A model generated the notes under the pieces. That model had not been told where the DNA came from, made no database searches, and saw only the letters and a list, made by a program, of their open reading frames with translations. The translations under genes were made by a program, and so were the position numbers. From assembly GCA_020086605.1 (NCBI GenBank), contig JACBWW010000045.1:2583175-2647174 (forward strand): a stretch of DNA of 64,000 bases, written 5' to 3'. Numbering within the stretch: the stretch's first letter is position 1; each line of letters begins with the position of its first letter. This DNA is from Lanius collurio. Its lineage: Eukaryota > Chordata > Aves > Passeriformes > Laniidae. Positions 12,926 to 25,204 of the stretch are shown here, piece by piece.

Positions 12926-13300
12926 TGTAACACAGTATGGTAATGTAGTAGTTTTGATAGGTTGTGTGTAAATTCTATAAGGATTTCTGTCTTCTGTTGA
13001 TTGGATGTTGTACTATTACCATATTCAGTATAAGAAGAGATATAATATCATGGAACCAGACTTTTAGCACCCTTACACTCTCTTACTCTCTTAGACTCTT
13101 AGTCTCTCAGTCTCGTAGTCTCTCTCTCTCTCTCTCTGGGCCATGCTCTGAGCTGTGGCAGCTTAAGCAGAGCTCCTGCACCCACGACCCTTGCAAATAA
13201 ACTGCACGTTTCAGGAGCTGCCTTGAACTGTAGAAATCACCCCGAACCGACTGAGTCCCGCTGCACCTTTTTATTTTCTACATGCTCTCGCTTTACAACA
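12926..13300 (+). mobile_element. Solo LTR-like element of an endogenous retrovirus
   Basis: The structure fits an avian LTR in plus orientation. There is a TG start near 12926, an AT-rich segment with a TATA-like agtataag (about 13027-13034), a (TC)n block (13119-13137), and a C-rich stretch ending in the poly(A) signal AATAAA (13196-13201) followed by an actgcacg-type sequence familiar from songbird LTRs. The ends are uncertain: the 3' edge may lie near 13281 or 13300, and I see no clear target-site duplication. No internal viral coding sequence is recognisable next to it. Confidence 0.6.
13119..13137. repeat. TC microsatellite inside the LTR-like element
   Basis: Nine and a half TC units, preceded from about 13076 by imperfect TCTTAC, TTAGAC and TCTCAG variants. 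Confidence 0.9.
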
Positions 13301-15380
13301 CGGTGTGAAGGTTGGAGAAACCCTACTCCAGGTAAATCGGCATTGGATGAGCCATGGGATGATATCACTTCTGGTTGAGCCTCCCTGGGCTGGTACCTCC
13401 TTGTGGGAGTGGTCCTGGCACCGTGTCCTGGATTAATCCCAGCCCCACACGGCCTCTGGCTCCCTCCTGGGGGGATGGGGGAGAGCACTGGAATGGTAAA
13501 AGTGACAAAAATTGTGGTTGAGGAGAACCCTGTATGGAAATGATTTTGTGCTGTCGGTCCGTGATGGGAACGGAGTTGGCCCAGCCACGGTGGGTGAGCG
13601 TGTGTTGATGTGAGGGCGGGAAAGGAGGGCGAGTTCAGCAGAATGGAGGAAATCTGTGTCTTCCAGGGAAATTCCTGCCAGCCCCATCCCTGGGGATGAG
13701 CTGAGCAGAGGAGTGTTGTGACTCGAAGGAAAGCGCAGAGTTTAACTGGAACCAGGCGGATCCGAGCGGGAGAATTCGGACACGAGTGAGAGACGGAGGG
13801 GAAACCACGACAGGAGCAGAATAAACCCCACAAAGGTCTGTCCGTGGCACAGCACAGGGAGAAATCCAGGAGCTCCCTCCCAGCAAGGAGGGGTTGGAGC
13901 AGGCAGGGGCAGAGCTCTGCAGGATGGGAGCCCCGGGGCGTTGAGCGGGGCACTCCCCACACTGTTCCTTAGAAGAGCTGTCAGCTGAGAACTCCCGAAC
14001 TTGTTCAATGTATTCCCAAAATTTCAGCTAAGGGCAGCAGTGGGGAATTTCCACCTCAGCTCCTAGAGGAAGGATGTGTCCCAAAGTGCTGTTCCATGAT
14101 TATTTCCACACTGGAGATGTGAATTAGTGAAGGAGGAAGGCAGAACACGCCGATATTTGCATTAAACTTCTTGTACCGAGTTCTTCCCCCCAGTTTTATG
14201 AATCACCACCACTTCTTTATGCACTTTTTCTGTAATCTTGGTCCATTCTACACCTTAACAAAAAGGATTGTGCCATCAACCTTGTCCCTGTCTCCCTCTA
14301 AGGAAATCTTTCCTGCCAGCTCTGCAAAAGGGGACGATGAAATCCTGTTTTATGGCTGAAATTACTGTCCACAAGGAATAAACATTCCATTAGTAATGCT
14401 TCATCCCTCATTTGCTCTCATTAAAAGGTAATTTCCTTTTCTGCCCTGAAAATGGAGAATAATGGCAATAAAACAAGCGGGATGATGATTTCCTCTGCTG
14501 ATGAGCTCTTTGGGAAGGTGAAAAGGGGAAACTCATGTCCTTGAGAGAGGGGCAGGGTACACCCAGGTCACACATCCACACCTGAGCCAGCAGGGACAGG
14601 GCTGACCCTGCCAATTCCTGCTTCTCCAGCCTGCAGGATCTGCTGCTTTCCCATCAGGAAGGGCATCGAGGTCAGCTCAGCCTCTGGGCAGCCTCCTGCT
14701 GCTTCGCTGCCAGTGGAGCTCTGGCTGTGGCTCAGGGGCAGTGGGAGCTGAGACAGGTCACTCCTGCCCTCCAGACTCTGCCCTTTGTCACCCAACCCCT
14801 CCTCATACCTGCAAATACTTGACCAGCATCTCCTTCTCCCTTTTCCAGCCAGAAGAGACAATCATTCGGCTGGGTTTGACTTTGAAAAGGAGCTTCCTGA
14901 ACTCTGAGAGGCGAGGGAGAGGAGGAATTGTGGAGTTGTGGAGACCTTCAGAGAGGAACTACAGAGAGGAACTACAAAAAGTGCACCTTCTCTGAGGATA
15001 ATAAATATGGGAAATGATGTAAAGTCACGTCCAGGCAGGAGACCCTTCGTGAGGGGAAAACCAGGATACCTTGGGTGAAGATATGACAAGAACTGTTTTG
15101 GTTTCTCAAACAACCCAAGAGAAAATAAAACCAAGGTAAAGTGTGAGAAGAGCAGCCCAGACTGTCAGTAGCAGAACCATCAATCAGCCCAGGGATCAGG
15201 ATGGCAGCTGGCACCATCAGGACCAGATAACTGGATAACCCCCTAGGAGCAGGAACCAGGACCTGGTTTGTAGGACCAAACTGCAGAGTTATTTACAAAG
15301 AAAAGTGTCCTCCCTCAATTTCCTTGAAATCTTCATGCATGTTAGAAGAACTTCCTAAAAATGCAAGATATTCAGGTGAT
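13301..15380. other. No gene seen
   Basis: It includes a 241-codon minus-strand open frame (13237-13962) that runs out of the LTR-like element and has no known domain. The 13.7-13.95 kb part is mildly CpG-rich. No splice-supported exon could be assembled. Confidence 0.4.
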
Positions 15381-15567
15381 GTCATTTCCCTGGGCCCAGA
15401 GAAGCTGTGGCTGCCCCATTCCTGGAAATGTCCAAGGCCAGGTTGGATGGGGCTTGGAGCACCCTGGGCTAGTGGAAGGTACCCTGCCCATGGCAGAGAT
15501 GAGATGAGCTTTAAAATCCCTTCCAACCCAAACCAGTCTGTGATTCCATTATTTTGTGGTTCCATGA
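15381..15567 (+). repeat. CR1 LINE 3' end, sense
   Basis: Sense-order motifs (gaaatgtccaaggccaggtt, ggatggggcttggagcaccc, aatcccttccaacccaaacc) run into a terminal tgtgattccatt repeat. Confidence 0.9.
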
Positions 15568-17300
15568 GATGGCACAGGAAGAATGCTGGAAACCCTCATG
15601 GATCAAAAGTGAAGTGCTTCAGGCAGAAGAAAACTGTAATTTTATTACATATTGCTGAATTCTAATTAAATTCAGTTGCTGAGGGGGGAAAAAAAGAAGA
15701 AAAAAATTCCTCAGCTGTAAAGGGCACTAATCACTGTGGAGGAGCTGGGCACGGCCTTCAAACAAAGGTGTAGCACAAAATAAACATCTTGTGGAAAAAC
15801 ACTGGGAGCCAGCTCCCAGCAAACAGAAATGAATTGGGAAAGCTCTGTTTGTTCTGCTTGGGGAGGCACCAGGGGGTTCAAAGAGGAGCCACCAGCCATG
15901 GGGAGGTAAAGACGACCAGATTAAATGAGAGAGCTAATTAAAGATTCCAGTACCTTCCCCATGGCCAGTGAAACTGGGCACAGCCAAGGTCAGATCGCCC
16001 ATCTCAGCCTCCCACCTCCCCCCAAAAAGGAGTTTCCTGATGTTTTCACAGAGTGGGTGGCACAGGGGAAGCTCTCACCAGAAGGGTGGTGCCCTGGCAG
16101 ATGGAGGGTTATCTTATCTGTCCCCAAGTCATTGTGAAATTTTGAGCTGCTGAGAAAAGTGTGGAGAATTTGCAGAATTTGTGCTCTTGCAGCTGCTTGT
16201 TCTGTTGTATCATCGTGGCAGGCAAGAAAAATAAGCAAATTCAACAGAAGTTGTGAAATAGAACAGGAGTTGTAAAAGATAATAGAAATTGTGTAGTATA
16301 GCAGAACTTTCAAAGCAGAAAACTGCTACAGAGAGTCCCTGGCAAAACACACTCGTTAAAATCAGAAACAAAAATGAATAGTTACACATCAAATCCAAGC
16401 ACAAATTATAGGAATTGCCACCCAGCCCAATCCCCATTTCCAAAGGCTTTCTCTGGCTTTGGCAGGTGTTTCCCCAGTGTCTCCGGGTGGGGAGGAGAGC
16501 ACCGGGCTGCCTTCCCTGCACCATCCTCGGTGGGGACGGCAGCGCCAGAGCCCTGCAGCACCTGGAATTTCAGCTGCTTTATCCCTCCACAGCTCTCCGT
16601 GGCTTCGGGAAGCGCTGAGGGCAATGGCAGGGCTGTCGTGGGACAAGCAGTGAACCCTCCTGGCTGACCAGAAACCCAGACAGCCTCACTGTCTCTCATT
16701 CCCCGTTTCCCTGTGCTGGCTGCAGGCATGGGATGGGCACCGGCCCGCCTGGAGCTGCGGTCGGGGCTCCTGTGGCAGGGCATGGATCCGTTTGCTGTTC
16801 CCCACGTGGGAACTGTGGGATGCTGCTCCGCTCCTCACCGATGCCTCGGGAGGAAACTTCCCAAAACAGGGAAGAACTTGGCTCCAGCCCCGCGTCCCGC
16901 TCGGAGAACAATGAGGAGTGGGAGTGCAGCGTCAGCAGCGCCAAACCTGGGTATCCCCGGCAACGCCAACACAAACACTCCCGGGATAGCCCAGTCCAGC
17001 CGTGCCAGGGACATCCTCTCTGTGCTCACAGGGTTTTTCTCATGGATAACCTGTGCTGGCTCTCGTGGCGCCCAGACAAGCCCGGGATCACTCCCTGTAA
17101 TCTGCTCCAGCTCCAGCCTGTGTCTGAGGAAGTGTCTGGGACTCCTTTTCCATGCAGGCCATCAGTTTTTCCAGACAGTTGGAAGTTAATGGGTGCCATG
17201 ATTCAAGTGAGTAATCCTTGTGAAACCAGCTCTGGAGGAAGTTGCCCAGCAAAACAAATCCCGCGGCCCCAGCTCTGACGTGGAGCCGAACACGGGGTGC
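15568..17300. other. No gene seen; GC-rich upstream region of the candidate receptor gene
   Basis: From about 16.45 to 17.29 kb the sequence becomes GC-rich with moderate CpG content, leading to a TATA box at 17305. Overlapping open frames at 16713-17278 have low-complexity, shifting composition and are not called as genes. The region is best read as the 5' flank of the candidate gene that begins near 17335. Confidence 0.4.
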
Positions 17301-17304
17301 TCTG

Positions 17305-17312
17305 TATAAAAA
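17305..17312 (+). promoter_or_regulatory. TATA box of the candidate P2Y-like gene
   Basis: TATAAAAA at 17305-17312 lies about 30 bases upstream of a short exon-like segment (about 17335-17415) that ends in a consensus splice donor, GTAAGT. The spacing fits RNA polymerase II initiation near 17335. This is inference from motif positions only. Confidence 0.5.
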
Positions 17313-17377
17313 CCAGGAATCCATCCAAGGGAAACGGCACTTTTCGGCTCTGCTGAGACATCACACAGAGTGCAGGC

Positions 17378-17415
17378 ATGCAGAAAACTATTCCTGGCTG
17401 CTTCTTCCAGCAAAT
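17378..17415 (+). CDS. Candidate coding exon 1 of a shortened P2Y-like receptor gene
   Basis: The ATG at 17378 has a favourable context (G at -3). It opens a frame of 12 codons plus two bases, giving MQKTIPGCFFQQ, which ends at a strong donor (GTAAGTATTTTT, from 17416). The two leftover bases AT would join the first base G of the exon starting at 20720. They would form an ATG codon and continue without a stop into the long receptor-like frame. Phase compatibility has a one-in-three chance of arising randomly, so this is suggestive only. The peptide is not a clear signal peptide, and most P2Y-group receptors lack one. If exon 1 is noncoding or wrong, translation could instead begin at the internal ATG at 20745. 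Confidence 0.4.
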
Positions 17416-20400
17416 GTAAGTATTTTTCCTTTTCAGCTAAGGAATAGCACTTCATTAGTCGGGATATTCAGTGCTAATCTGCCTTTCTAATTTGTTCTCC
17501 TCTTCTGTGTATTCTTTGACACCATTCCAGGAGGAATTTTGAAACGAATTACTTGTTTAAGAGCAGGAGGTATTTTTGGGTACCCCTCAGACTGCAACAG
17601 TGTACTGATGATAAATGAGGAGTTATTATTAACTGGAATTTGGGAAGTGTGTCCAGAGAGATTTCTGTAGAGATAAAAAAAAATGATGCACTGGAAACAT
17701 CAAGTGTTGGTTCAGGAAACCTTCTGTGAGCTTGAACTGTGAGCTTTCATCTGACCAAAAACTGCCCAAGTGTCCCTGTCTGTGTGCATGAATCCTCCTG
17801 TGGGTGACCTGAACCCCAGGCCACGAGAGCTGCTTTGAAAACTGTAAATAAAGGGGTGAAGCTCATGTTTCCTCCATCACTGAGTGTGGCCATTCTGGAA
17901 ACATTCAGGAGACAGCTCCCCATTCCTGCTCCCATCCCAGGTGTGATCCCACCTGCCCAGGTGCAGGCAGAGGGAAGGATTTGCTCTCTCCTCACAAAAT
18001 CTCTTTGTGGGCTGGTGGGATTTCCCACTGGAGGAAGCCATGGATGGGAACACTGGCAGTGGGAGCCCAGGTGAGCCACACAGGAGGAGCCTGTGGCTTC
18101 AGCCCCTCCTGGTGCTCTCTTTATACACTTGCTCTTCACCCCAAATTGCCTCTTACCTGTGCAGCGGCTGTGTCTGACCAATGCCATGCCCAGGGTGTCT
18201 CTGGCACTGATTTGGCTACAGGAGCAGGGACTGTGCCTTCACAGCATCCTCGTGGGGTGGGCAGCACTCCCGGCCTCCTCCAGCCACAGCCCAGCCCATG
18301 TCCCCATGCAGGGTGTGCACTGGCAGTGCCAAAACTCTGCCAGGGGCCTCTGGAGCTCTCCACGAAGGGAGCTCCAGCACCTGGGAACATCTCCCAGCTC
18401 TGCTTCATTCACAGAAGCAGATGGACCCAAGCAGCACTTGGAGCAAGCGTCAGGAACGGGGCTGTCTCTTCCCATCACGTGCGAGTGCCTGTGCGGTGAC
18501 CCACGGGGCTGTTCCTGATCCCTGCCCCTTGGGCCGGGCTGTCACCTGCGTTCTCACACTGTGCCCAGATTCCTTTGGAGGCACGAGGACAATCCCCGAG
18601 ATAAACATCTCGATCCCCTGAGGCCAAGGAGGAAATCAAACCTCGCTCTGCTGCATTCTGGATGCCAGTTTTAACCCCTAAATTACAGTGTGGAAGAGTT
18701 GGAGGGAGCCTGACAGCGATCCTGCCTCGAGGGGCGGCTGTGGAATGAAGAGACAGACACCTCTGACAGGTCCCACAGAAAGTGGGAAGGATTTTCCAGC
18801 CAGAAGCGCCAGTTCCTTTCCAAAGGACGCTGAGGTGGTTAGAAAAATGTTGGCAGCACTATGGAGAATCCTGAAGTTTCAAGAAGAGAGGATGGGAGAA
18901 ACATTTTGAACTCCTCAGGGTCCCGCCCCAGGCACCTCCTCCGACTTCTCCGGCTGCTCCTGATTCCTAACGCTCCTCCTTGGACTCATCACCAAACCCT
19001 GGGGTAAGGCAGGACCCGAAGTCCAGAAGCTCTGAGTTAAATACTCCCCACAGGCAAGACCAGCTGTAAATCCAGCCCTTGGATGATGGTCTTAAAACAA
19101 GCAAAGATCTATATCAAGGCATATAATTTACCTCCTCAATAACATAATTGATGAAAATAGACAGAGAAACAGGTTGCAAACTGAAAAAAAATAATGACAG
19201 GAGATTATTAATGTACCTTTCAAAGGAGTAACTGGCTTGAAGGTAACAAGACAAGTCAGGATTCAGAGGTACTTGTCGTGGCTTGGTTCCCCTCTACTTG
19301 GAGCTGGGGACTTGCATGAGTTCCAGACTGTGGATTCAGGGTTTGTTCCATTAGATCGGAATTTCTTTGGTGCTCTGTATCAAAACAAAGGGTCAAACCA
19401 ATCATGGAGTCATTAAGGCTGGAGAAGATCATTTGCTTTTGCCACAAAATGCAGAATAATTTTTCCACTTAATCACTGTGGGAAGTGAGGGTAGACTGAG
19501 CTGACTCAGCTGAAATACAGGGAGAGACGTTTTCCTACTTCTTCCCCAAAGTATTCCATCAGCAAGTTGGACCAGACACTTCAAAGATGAAGGAGAACAG
19601 GCACATGTGAATCTCAGATGAGTCAGCCTGGTACCAGTCAAGTCTCTACAAGCAATGGGAATCCCAGTCTTGAAAAGCTGGCTCCATACCTTTCATGGGA
19701 ATCACGCTGGATTATCATTTCCCCATCATCCCAGCAAAATTAAACCCAGGTGATGATTTAAGCAAACACCCAGACCTTCAGGGTAATGTGCTGGAAAAGC
19801 TCTGTAACACCAGCCCCAAGTGCTGACTGGGAATTCTGGGAATTTACATAAGGAGATAATTGCTCGGTGGGAGAGAAATGGGATTGTTACACTCGGCTCA
19901 ATCTCTGAGGCTCAGCCTCCTTGAAACTTCTTCAGCAACACCTTTCTTGAGCTGTTGGCCTCAAAACTGGTCACACACCTCTGTCAAGGCCTAAATTCTG
20001 CCAGGTTCCTTCTTGGAGTTCATGAAAACCACAGAACATGAGATCTCTGCAGAGCCCCACCTGACACATCATTCCTCAAATTCCTGAGAATGAGCCTTCC
20101 CCTGGTTTCCCATTCAGCTGAGCATGACTTAACTGTAGTTTTACCAAGGCCACCTTTCTTACCTTGCTCCTCCCTAAAAATGCCTCGTGAAACAATATTG
20201 AAACTCTTCAGAAAACCCAGGCTATGTGACACTGACTGGTTCCCACCAGGATCGATCACCCTGCTGCAGGAGGAAGTTGGCTCAATGAACTTGCTTTATC
20301 TGTGAGAAACCCACGTTGTTCTTCCTTATCTCCTCTCTCCCATTTAGATAACAATTTCCTTGTTTATTTATTAGAACTGAATTTGTAGATGATTTTAGTA

Positions 20401-20719
20401 TTTTCTAGGAACTTATCATTTTCTAGCAGCTTATCATTTTCTGGTTCCTCCCTTTCAGGGACAGGGGTAACTCACACCCTTCGGTGCAGTATTACACAAA
20501 TTATGCTGCTACCTAAAAATACCCAGGCACTTTCCAAACTTCATTCCTATTTAAGATATGAGGGTATAAATACAAGCTCAGATCCTGAGGTGGCATCATC
20601 TCCAAGCAGTTCTTGCCACCAGAATGTACCTGTACAAGTGCAGGTCCATCATAACTTGCCTGGAATCTGTCCTGCTAATTTTACATTTAATCACCGAGGG
20701 TTTTTTATGTGTATTCCAG
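17416..20719 (+). other. Candidate intron of the shortened P2Y-like gene
   Basis: The donor GTAAGT at 17416 and the acceptor (T-rich tract then tgtgtattccag, ending at 20719) bound about 3.3 kb. I find no other gene inside. A weak CR1-tail-like segment (minus orientation) occurs near 19397-19437. Open frames at 17.7-18.6 kb on both strands are composition-driven. Confidence 0.4.
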
Positions 20720-21410
20720 GTATTCTTCCCTAACTGGCATTTCAATGGAGAGAGACCACATGAAAGATCTCAGAAGGTACCTGGCACTGAAATATATCCA
20801 ATACCTCGTCCTGTCTTCCTCCAACGCTGTCAGCACCCTCCTGGGGCTGCTGGGCAGCGCCTACACCATGATCCTCCTGCAGTCTGCCAAGGTCTCCTCC
20901 AAGTCCACTGCAGTCCTCATTTCCAGCCTGGCCCAGGCAGACATCCTGGTTTTCCTTAGCCTTGTTTCTGACGTGGTTTTGGGCAGTTCTGGTGCCGGTG
21001 TCTCTCCTACAGCCTCGGCCCTGGTGCGGATCCTCCTCACGGCCAACACCCACGTGAGCTGTGTCCTGCTCAGCTGCGTGGCCTTCGAGGCCTATCTGAT
21101 CACCTTCCTGCCCTCGGAGTCACGGCCCCTGCGGACAGTCAGGAACGCCAGGCTGGTATCCAGGGTGATCTGGACGCTGGTGGCCGCAGAGTGTGCCCTG
21201 TTCCTCATGGATGACCACCTGAGGGCCAGCGGCGCCTCCGCTGCCTCCCATGGCCCTTTGGGGCTCCTGTTCCAGCTCTCCAGCGTGGCCGCAGCCCTGC
21301 TCAGGTCCCTCAGCTACATCCTGGGAATTCTGCTGAGGATTATCAACGTGTACATCTACTACAAGATATTTTTCAGCATGTCTCCCAGGTCTAGACTCAA
21401 ATCCAAGTAG
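20720..21410 (+). CDS. Shortened rhodopsin-family (P2Y/LPAR-like) receptor protein, main exon
   Basis: The frame is open from the acceptor to the stop at 21408. It gives 221 residues from the ATG at 20745, or about 242 if joined to candidate exon 1. Numbered from 20745, hydrophobic segments fall at about 19-45, 55-80, 92-122, 137-155 and 172-210. The second has the TM2 pattern SSLAQADILVF with the conserved Asp (D66). The third carries NTHVSCVLLSCVAFEAYL, matching the TM3 layout of LPAR4, but with Glu-Ala-Tyr (115-117) in place of the D-R-F/Y motif. The following loop and TM4 (SRPLRTVRNARLVSRVIW, W143) track LPAR4's second intracellular loop closely. The usual TM1 Asn is Ser, and the TM3 disulfide Cys is absent. 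The last segment ends NVYIYY, which resembles the TM7 N/DPxxY motif with Pro lost. TM5 and TM6 may therefore be deleted and TM7 fused on. Alternatively the last segment is TM5 and the protein simply ends early. Normal family length is about 340. There are no frameshifts and the codons are GC3-rich. A functional protein, a G-protein-uncoupled remnant or a young pseudogene are all possible. I do not recognise a named gene. Confidence 0.7.
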
Positions 21411-22447
21411 GGCGCGTTCCCTCTGGGAATGCTGGAAAAACACAAGACTCTTCCATGCAATGTGAAACCATTTGGAAATTGCTCAATAACCAGGACCAAA
21501 GCTCACCAGGGACTTTAAACCTTTGTGATTCCTGGTGCTGTCCAGTTGAGATAAGTTTGGGGCTGAGGAGCCCCTTGGCATTGAGACACCACAGCTGCTG
21601 TGTCTTTATTTAGACTTTATTCACTGTACAGGTGAAGAAAAGGACATTTCATGGATGTAAATCGACGCCACTATATTTTATATAAAAAGGCTGCTTAATG
21701 GCTTCCTCAGGGATCTGTTGAGCCAAGAGTTGTGTAGTTGTTTACTAAGGACAGGATCTATGTCCTAAAATATTCCTAACTCAGGTGGCCCGCAGGCTCA
21801 GCAGGTGGGATGGAGAGACAAGGTGAGCACCAAGATGCCCAAGGTTGACTCGTGGCATCAGCCCCACCTGGAGAACCCCTGTGACAGAGCAGGGCTGAGC
21901 TGCCATACCTTGGAACATTCCCAGAGCTGTTCTTGGGAGGTTGTCACAGCAAAGCAGGGAACAGCTTCTCTCACATCCTTCTTCAGGAGTAAAGAGGTGG
22001 AAAGCTGGAATGCAGCTGTTTGCTGCAGCTCTTCAAAGTGGAGAGAGAGTTTGAGAACCTCCCTGTGTGGAGGGTTCCATGTGCTGCATCCAGAGACATC
22101 TCCAGTGATTCCATGGCCGTGGGTTTAGAGGCAGGGAGGGATTTGCTGGGATTAGCAGAGCTGTCCCACCTCTCCTGGCAGTGGGGTGGAAGATCACGGC
22201 CCCAGATGTCCCTCTGACCACACCGGGACTTGGGTGGATGTGTGAGAGCTGTTCCCAGCTGGTAATTCCTGGGATTTCCTCAACACTCTGGGATTTTGTC
22301 AGCAAAGCACAAAGTGCTTCAGATACCTCTGACACTGCCCAAAGCACACGTGGCTGTGGGCACTTCCAAATCCTCCTGACTTCACGTGGGAGACACTCCC
22401 CAACTCCAGGTACAGACTGTGACAAGGCCAGACTGAACTTCTGCCAG

Positions 22448-22520
22448 GTCTTTCTGCCATCCCAGATCTTTCTGCCATCCCCAGATCTTTCTGCCATCCC
22501 CAGATCTTTCTGCCATTCTC
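22448..22520. repeat. 19-bp minisatellite, about four units
   Basis: The unit gatctttctgccatcccca recurs nearly perfectly about four times, with a shortened first unit and a diverged last unit (ccattctca). Confidence 0.9.
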
Positions 22521-22542
22521 AGCTCATTGATGTGGCACCAGC

Positions 22543-22548
22543 AATAAA
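22543..22548 (+). terminator. Possible poly(A) signal of the shortened receptor gene
   Basis: This is the first AATAAA I find downstream of the stop at 21410, followed within 20 bases by GT-rich sequence (tgctgagtgctgactttg). It implies a 3' UTR of about 1.15 kb. Assignment to this gene is inference. Confidence 0.3.
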
Positions 22549-22559
22549 TGCTGAGTGCT

Positions 22560-23350
22560 GACTTTGCCTCTCAGGAGACTCCAAAGGAAGCTCTGCCAAG
22601 GGCTGGGGTTCAGTAAAAGCAGAGCAGAAATGTAATCAAGTCAATTAAACCCTTGGGTGAACATTCCCAAACAAAGCTGATCCCGTCAGCAGGAAGGATG
22701 TCCTAATAACTTGATGCACTGTGATAACCTGTTCTTGCTCCTGAAGCCTGAAGTGAGACACTCCCAGGAGAGATAAAATGTTACTTGAAGTGCTGTAGTT
22801 AATAAAAATCTATTTTGTTAAATCCTGGGCATTATTTATGTATTTTTGCTGAGGTTCTGCTAGAGATGTCTAGAGGAGATGATTATTTTGTTACGGCCTG
22901 TGTTGGCAAGGTTTTTACAGTGAACATTTAGACCACATTCGACTCCTTGGTTGGCAAAGAGGGACAGAGAGAACCCAGTGACTCCGGGGGATGTTCTATC
23001 TCCTGTCCTATCTCAGCAAATTCACAGTTTTGCTGTGGTGCAGTTCCCAGTAGCAGGTCTCCATCAGCCCTACTTTTGGTCACCTTTGCAGATGGAGAGG
23101 AAACAAAACCCTGCACAGGATGATCAAACTGATAAACGAAGAGTTCCCCCTGTCAGCAGCCAGCCACCACAGAAGACCCAGGGGCTTCTGGCGGTTTAGC
23201 TGTGCTGCTCATGGGTGCTGTGGGGAGAAGCCCTTCCTGCTGTCCTCCAGGGCCAGGAGCTGCTCTGTGCACACCCAGCAGCAAGGGGAGGAAGTGATTT
23301 CCCAGGAGAATGAGCAGCCTTTGGCTTTTCCCTGGGCTGGTGCCACATCT
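22560..23350. other. No gene seen
   Basis: Unique-looking sequence downstream of the candidate receptor gene, with small unrelated open frames only. Confidence 0.4.
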
Positions 23351-23351
23351 G

Positions 23352-23422
23352 CACATGGAACAGCTCGGGTTGGACTCGGTGATCTGGGAGATCCCTTCAA
23401 CCTTGACGATTCTCTGATGACC
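23352..23422 (+). repeat. CR1 LINE 3' tail, sense
   Basis: The segment ggttggactcggtgatctgg, then gagatcccttcaaccttgac, then gattctctgatga is the CR1 3' terminus in sense order. Confidence 0.8.
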
Positions 23423-23442
23423 CAAAGTCCCTGCTGGGATTT

Positions 23443-23485
23443 GTGGCAGTGGTCAGGTGGCAGTGGTCAGGTGGCAGTGGTCAGG
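23443..23485. repeat. 14-bp minisatellite, three units
   Basis: GTGGCAGTGGTCAG is repeated three times head to tail with no mismatch. Confidence 0.95.
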
Positions 23486-23816
23486 CTGAAAGGGAAGGAG
23501 ATGCTCCACAAGGAAATTCTGGGTCACAACACCAGGCTTAGAGAGATCTGCACATCTGGGACACCCAAAGCACTTTGCAGTCAAGGACAGACCCTCCATT
23601 CCCTTTGTTCACATCCTCATTGGAAGTTTCCAAATCCTTGAAATAAAGAGGGCTTCTCTAGAGCTCAGCTAAAACACACGAGCTATTTTTATTTTCCACT
23701 TGGACATGATTCTCTGAGTGGTTTTGGCTGTCTCCTCGTGCTTGATGTAGCTGTGGCTGGGGAGTCAGGTCATTCTCTGAAAAAGAGTTCAGAATCTGCT
23801 TTTGCCAAGAGCTTGG

Positions 23817-23992
23817 AATCACAAAATCATGAAATGGTTTAGGTGGGAAAGGATCCTCAATGTCCATTTAACCTACCCCCTTCCATGGGCAGGGACACTT
23901 TCCATAATCCCAGGGTGCTCCAAGCCCCATCCAACCTGACCTTGGACATTTCTAGGGATCCAGGGGCAGCCACAGCTTCTCTGGGCACCCTG
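23817..23992 (-). repeat. CR1 LINE 3' fragment, antisense
   Basis: The inverted tail (aatcacaaaatcatgaaatg) is followed by ccatgggcagggacactttc, gggtgctccaagccccatcc and cacagcttctctgggcaccc. Confidence 0.9.
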
Positions 23993-24830
23993 TGTGTATC
24001 TTGGAGCTATTTCCTGCACCAAACCCCCCAGTCCATCCTCTCCAGGACCACAAAAGCCTTTTCTGGGGTGCGGGGAGAGGCACCCATCCCTGCAACAGGG
24101 AATTCCGATGGAAGCACGGATGGGCAGGACACAGCTGGCATGGGGCAGCTGCAGGAAGGCATTTCCCTATCACAAGAGGCTCTCCCAGGACATTTGTGTG
24201 AACTGGATTTGTGTAAACTTTGCCTCTTGGAAGAAAAGTTGTTTAGATTTCACTGCTTGTAAGTGAGCGTCAGCCAGGACTTGCATCACTGCAGCAGCAC
24301 CATGTGAGCAGAAAGCTGAAATAAAAGGATTTTCGGAACAGATACATAATGGTGCCCATGAGAGGGGAATTCCCGTGTCATAGGAATGACCAAAATCCTT
24401 AAATGATACGGCTGAGGTTACACAGCATGTTTACCTTATTTAGCAATTAAGGCAAGAAGGGAACTTTACTCCTACTTTTGCTGGGAAGCCTGTTTCAAAG
24501 GAAGTTTGGTAACAATCCAGGGAGAAGGAAAGATTGGGACAGGAAGGTGTTTTTCTACAACTCAGTCATTTTTAGAGATTAGTTTTCTGAAGCACCAGTA
24601 ATCCAAATGCTTGGATTTAGACCTCACACAGCTCACAGAGCAGACTGAACCGAGGAGATGGGTTTGCTCCCTGTAGTAAATAACGGTGTTAGAAGACACT
24701 GAATGGTTTTGGGAAACGTTGCTCTCTTGAGATCAAAATTCCGGAAAATTAGGGGCAGTTTGGTTTCTTCTAACAGATGCTGGCTCCATTTTCTCGAATT
24801 CACAGCTGTTTCTCCAAATGCCATTTAAAG
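23993..24830. other. No gene seen
   Basis: Unique-looking sequence with no supported exon. Confidence 0.4.
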
Positions 24831-24834
24831 GCCC

Positions 24835-25160
24835 TCCGGGGCTGTTTAATGACGAAACCAAGCGCTCTCGAAAGTGCAGGAAGGTGTTTGGCCCCGGGCT
24901 GGGAGCAGCGAGCGACCCCGGCCACCCCAAGGACGCGCCGTGTCTGACACCTCCCGTCTGGGGGGCTCCGGCTTTGGTTCCTGCTCGCTGCATCATTCCT
25001 GGCATCGCTCCTGGCCGGGGATCGCCGCTCTCGCTTGCACATCGTGCCCTCTGCTGGGCGAGAGATGGACAAATCTGCCCGAAGGACCGTCCGGCTTCGC
25101 TCCGGCACCTGCCGGAGATTTCGGAGAAAGGCAGGCAGGCACAGGACAGGGGGAGCGGCT
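24835..25160. promoter_or_regulatory. Small CpG-rich region
   Basis: CpG density rises sharply between about 24840 and 25130, then stops at a CR1 copy. No convincing splice donor or start codon identifies a promoter direction. The open frames on both strands (plus 24818-25324, minus 24800-25465) run into the CR1 copy and are not supported as genes. Given the CTCF motif inside it, a regulatory element is more likely than a gene. Confidence 0.5.
25044..25057 (-). promoter_or_regulatory. Consensus CTCF binding motif
   Basis: On the minus strand the sequence is CCAGCAGAGGGCAC. It matches the 14-base CTCF core consensus CCASYAGRKGGCRS at every position. It sits in a CpG-rich patch between the shortened receptor gene and LPAR4, where an insulator or loop anchor would be reasonable. 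Occupancy cannot be known from sequence. Confidence 0.6.
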
Positions 25161-25204
25161 TTGGGATGAAGGAGGACAGAGTTAGATGGGATAGTGGGAA
25201 GGAA